Assembly: GCA_036524155.1 (NCBI GenBank)
Contig: DATDCV010000731.1
Coordinates: forward strand, 1-30,566
DNA length: 30,566 bases
From: DATDCV01 sp036524155
GTDB taxonomy: Bacteria; Verrucomicrobiota; Verrucomicrobiia; Limisphaerales; UBA8199
Direction of reading: 5' to 3'
Shown piece by piece: positions 29,315 to 30,566 of this stretch (position 1 is the stretch's first letter; each line of letters begins with the position of its first letter). The notes under the pieces are model-generated. The model saw only the letters and a list, made by a program, of their open reading frames with translations, was not told the origin of the DNA and made no database searches. The translations under genes and the position numbers were made by a program.

Positions 29315-30566
29315 TTAGTCGATCGATCTAGGTCTTGGTGGCTGGCCTTCGTATGGGTTTTCGTATGGGTGGTCGAACTCCTTCGGCCCCCACAACCAGC
29401 CATGGCAGTATTTCTCGGTTACATCAAAATCCTCGACGACCGTTCTAACACCAGTTAGGCGCCAGAACAGATGGTACTCGTTCGCGTAATATTGTGATGT
29501 GGAGTGGCTGACGTTAAAGCTATAGCTGTCGTCCCTAAGGAGAGAGTATATGGATTCCATTACCCCCGGGACATCCCAATGAGCCGCGTGCCCAGCGAGG
29601 GCCCAAACCGCTAGGACCTGTTCAGCTTCACGCTGCTGCAGGTTCGGGCTTACAGTGATGATGGTGTCCTGTTCAAGAACCTCGTGGGTTCGAGACCGTT
29701 GTATGTTGTCGAAATGCTGGTAGATCGTATACCGCTGGCATTTACAGCCTTTCCAGAGAAGATAGGATCCATATAGCCAGTCAACCGAGCCTGCTGGTGA
29801 AATTCGCTCTTCCCACTCGCTCCAAGGCCCGTAGGTATACTCGTGGACTGTGATCGTGTTCCCTGATATCGTGATAGAAGGGGTCCCGGCGGTCATTTCA
29901 AAAAAGCCGAGGACATCGATTCTGTGGATGGGTCCGTTCCTTAGAAAGGAGTAGAGATTATTTCCTCCGCGTTCTGCAAGCGGATCCCGGCCTAACCACC
30001 GTCCGATTGAAGTGCTCATATGCCGGTACCCGTAGTAGAGCAGCTCCGTCTCATCGTCCTGATACTTTGTCGAAAACCGAAACGGATTGGCCTTGGCCAT
30101 GGGGCCGGTGGCACGGGTGACTTCCCCGAAGGGGCCAAACTCATAACGTGCCGAGGTGGTTCCATCAGCGGCTTTGACGAGAGCGTTGAGATTGCCGTTT
30201 CCATCAAAGCTGGCAAAATGAATGCCTTTTTCCGGATCGTTGATCTCCAGCAAGCCTCCAACACCGCCGGCGCCTTGAATAGAGCCGCTGAGATCGAGAC
30301 CCCACATAAAGGAGTTGAGGGTTGAGAGTTGAGAGTTGAGGGTGGTGATTAGGTTCCAGCCGTCGTAGACAAAGCGGAGGTCGTTGGTGGCACTCCCGCT
30401 GTACCAGACCTGCTTGCGGATGCGGCGGCTTTTTGAGTCGTATTCGAATGTGAGGGAGATTTGGGGTCCAACGGTCGTGTTGGTTGCCATGCGGATAAGG
30501 CGGTTTTCCGCGTCCCAGGTGTAATACCAGCGACCGTCGTTGGTCAGGTTCCCGTCTGCGTCGTAA
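29315..30566 (-). CDS. RHS repeat protein with unrecognised C-terminal domain (5' part outside window)
   Basis: The frame is open to the window edge, so the N-terminal part is missing; no start codon should be assigned. Upstream of the Met at 30490 the frame reads DGNLTNDGRWYYTWDAENRL, a typical YD repeat. The repeats lead to the core (RYEFGPFGEVTRATGPMAKA, YYGYRHMSTSIGRWLGRDPL, NGPIHRIDVLGFF). After the core, about 190 residues form a tip domain with CKC, aromatic-rich strands and a HAAHWDVPG motif; I cannot assign it. RHS proteins form shells that deliver their C-terminal toxin to neighbouring cells. A GTTGAGR tandem array is read as TLNSQLSTLNS inside the coding frame. The gene at 29306 lies just downstream. 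Confidence 0.85.
   Translation of the reverse strand, partial: YDADGNLTNDGRWYYTWDAENRLIRMATNTTVGPQISLTFEYDSKSRRIRKQVWYSGSATNDLRFVYDGWNLITTLNSQLSTLNSFMWGLDLSGSIQGAGGVGGLLEINDPEKGIHFASFDGNGNLNALVKAADGTTSARYEFGPFGEVTRATGPMAKANPFRFSTKYQDDETELLYYGYRHMSTSIGRWLGRDPLAERGGNNLYSFLRNGPIHRIDVLGFFEMTAGTPSITISGNTITVHEYTYGPWSEWEERISPAGSVDWLYGSYLLWKGCKCQRYTIYQHFDNIQRSRTHEVLEQDTIITVSPNLQQREAEQVLAVWALAGHAAHWDVPGVMESIYSLLRDDSYSFNVSHSTSQYYANEYHLFWRLTGVRTVVEDFDVTEKYCHGWLWGPKEFDHPYENPYEGQPPRPRSID
30313..30341. repeat. 7-bp tandem array (GTTGAGR) inside the RHS reading frame
   Basis: Four units, GTTGAGG, GTTGAGA, GTTGAGA and GTTGAGG, are read in frame as LNSQLSTLNS. They are close to the 7-bp GTTAAGC array at 23190 in length and sequence. 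Positions may be off by one. Confidence 0.85.

Overview
The window looks like a chromosomal segment of a GC-rich member of the Verrucomicrobiota (Pedosphaera/Limisphaerales-like) or a close PVC relative. This is inferred from gene families: a DUF1549/DUF1553 protein coupled to a Tat-exported DUF1501 protein and followed by a large PPC-type protein, a ThuA protein, an Agl23-type glycosyltransferase, many exported carbohydrate-active proteins and RHS proteins with short variable tips. No rRNA, tRNA, phage, IS transposase or CRISPR array was seen.

Layout. 1-1.5 kb: the tail of rpiB with its terminator, a pair of 84-bp direct repeats, and tcdA (tRNA t6A cyclisation). 1.6-4.2 kb, minus strand: a large exported six-hairpin glycosidase-like protein. 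4.5-9.5 kb, plus strand: a CigR-like protein, a SYLF protein, a GH5-like glycosidase, a discoidin-like protein and an Agl23-like membrane glycosyltransferase. 9.55-11.6 kb, minus strand: a secreted protein with regularly spaced Thr-Asn pairs, a ThuA protein with a terminator/antiterminator-like leader, and a possible 50-aa membrane peptide. 11.9-13.3 kb: an organophosphate:phosphate-type MFS transporter, overlapping a convergent O6-alkylguanine-DNA alkyltransferase and two coiled-coil, tail-anchored proteins. 15.2-16.2 kb: a Tat-exported oxidoreductase-like protein. 16.2-21.8 kb, minus strand: the DUF1549/1553, DUF1501 and PPC genes.

21.8-23.6 kb is a 1.8-kb tract without a credible gene. It is packed with short tandem arrays with units of about 7, 8, 9 and 10 bp, a purine-rich tract and a second copy of a palindromic element also found at 15.1 kb.

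23.6-30.57 kb is the most interesting part: six minus-strand genes so tightly packed that they look like one transcription unit. In transcription order they are an RHS protein with an unrecognised C-terminal domain (its 5' part lies beyond the window), a secreted partner, a GH2 beta-galactosidase-like protein whose predicted acid/base Glu is His, a membrane transglutaminase-like/TPR protein, a 301-aa secreted 'RHS tip' carrying a cysteine-rich SleB-like domain, and an exported protein overlapping it by 4 bp. I read this as two toxin/partner modules around two enzyme genes. The toxin and immunity roles are inferred from architecture only.

Start codons were chosen from signal peptides, family alignment from memory and ribosome-binding sites. 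Positions beyond about 29.4 kb may be off by one base.
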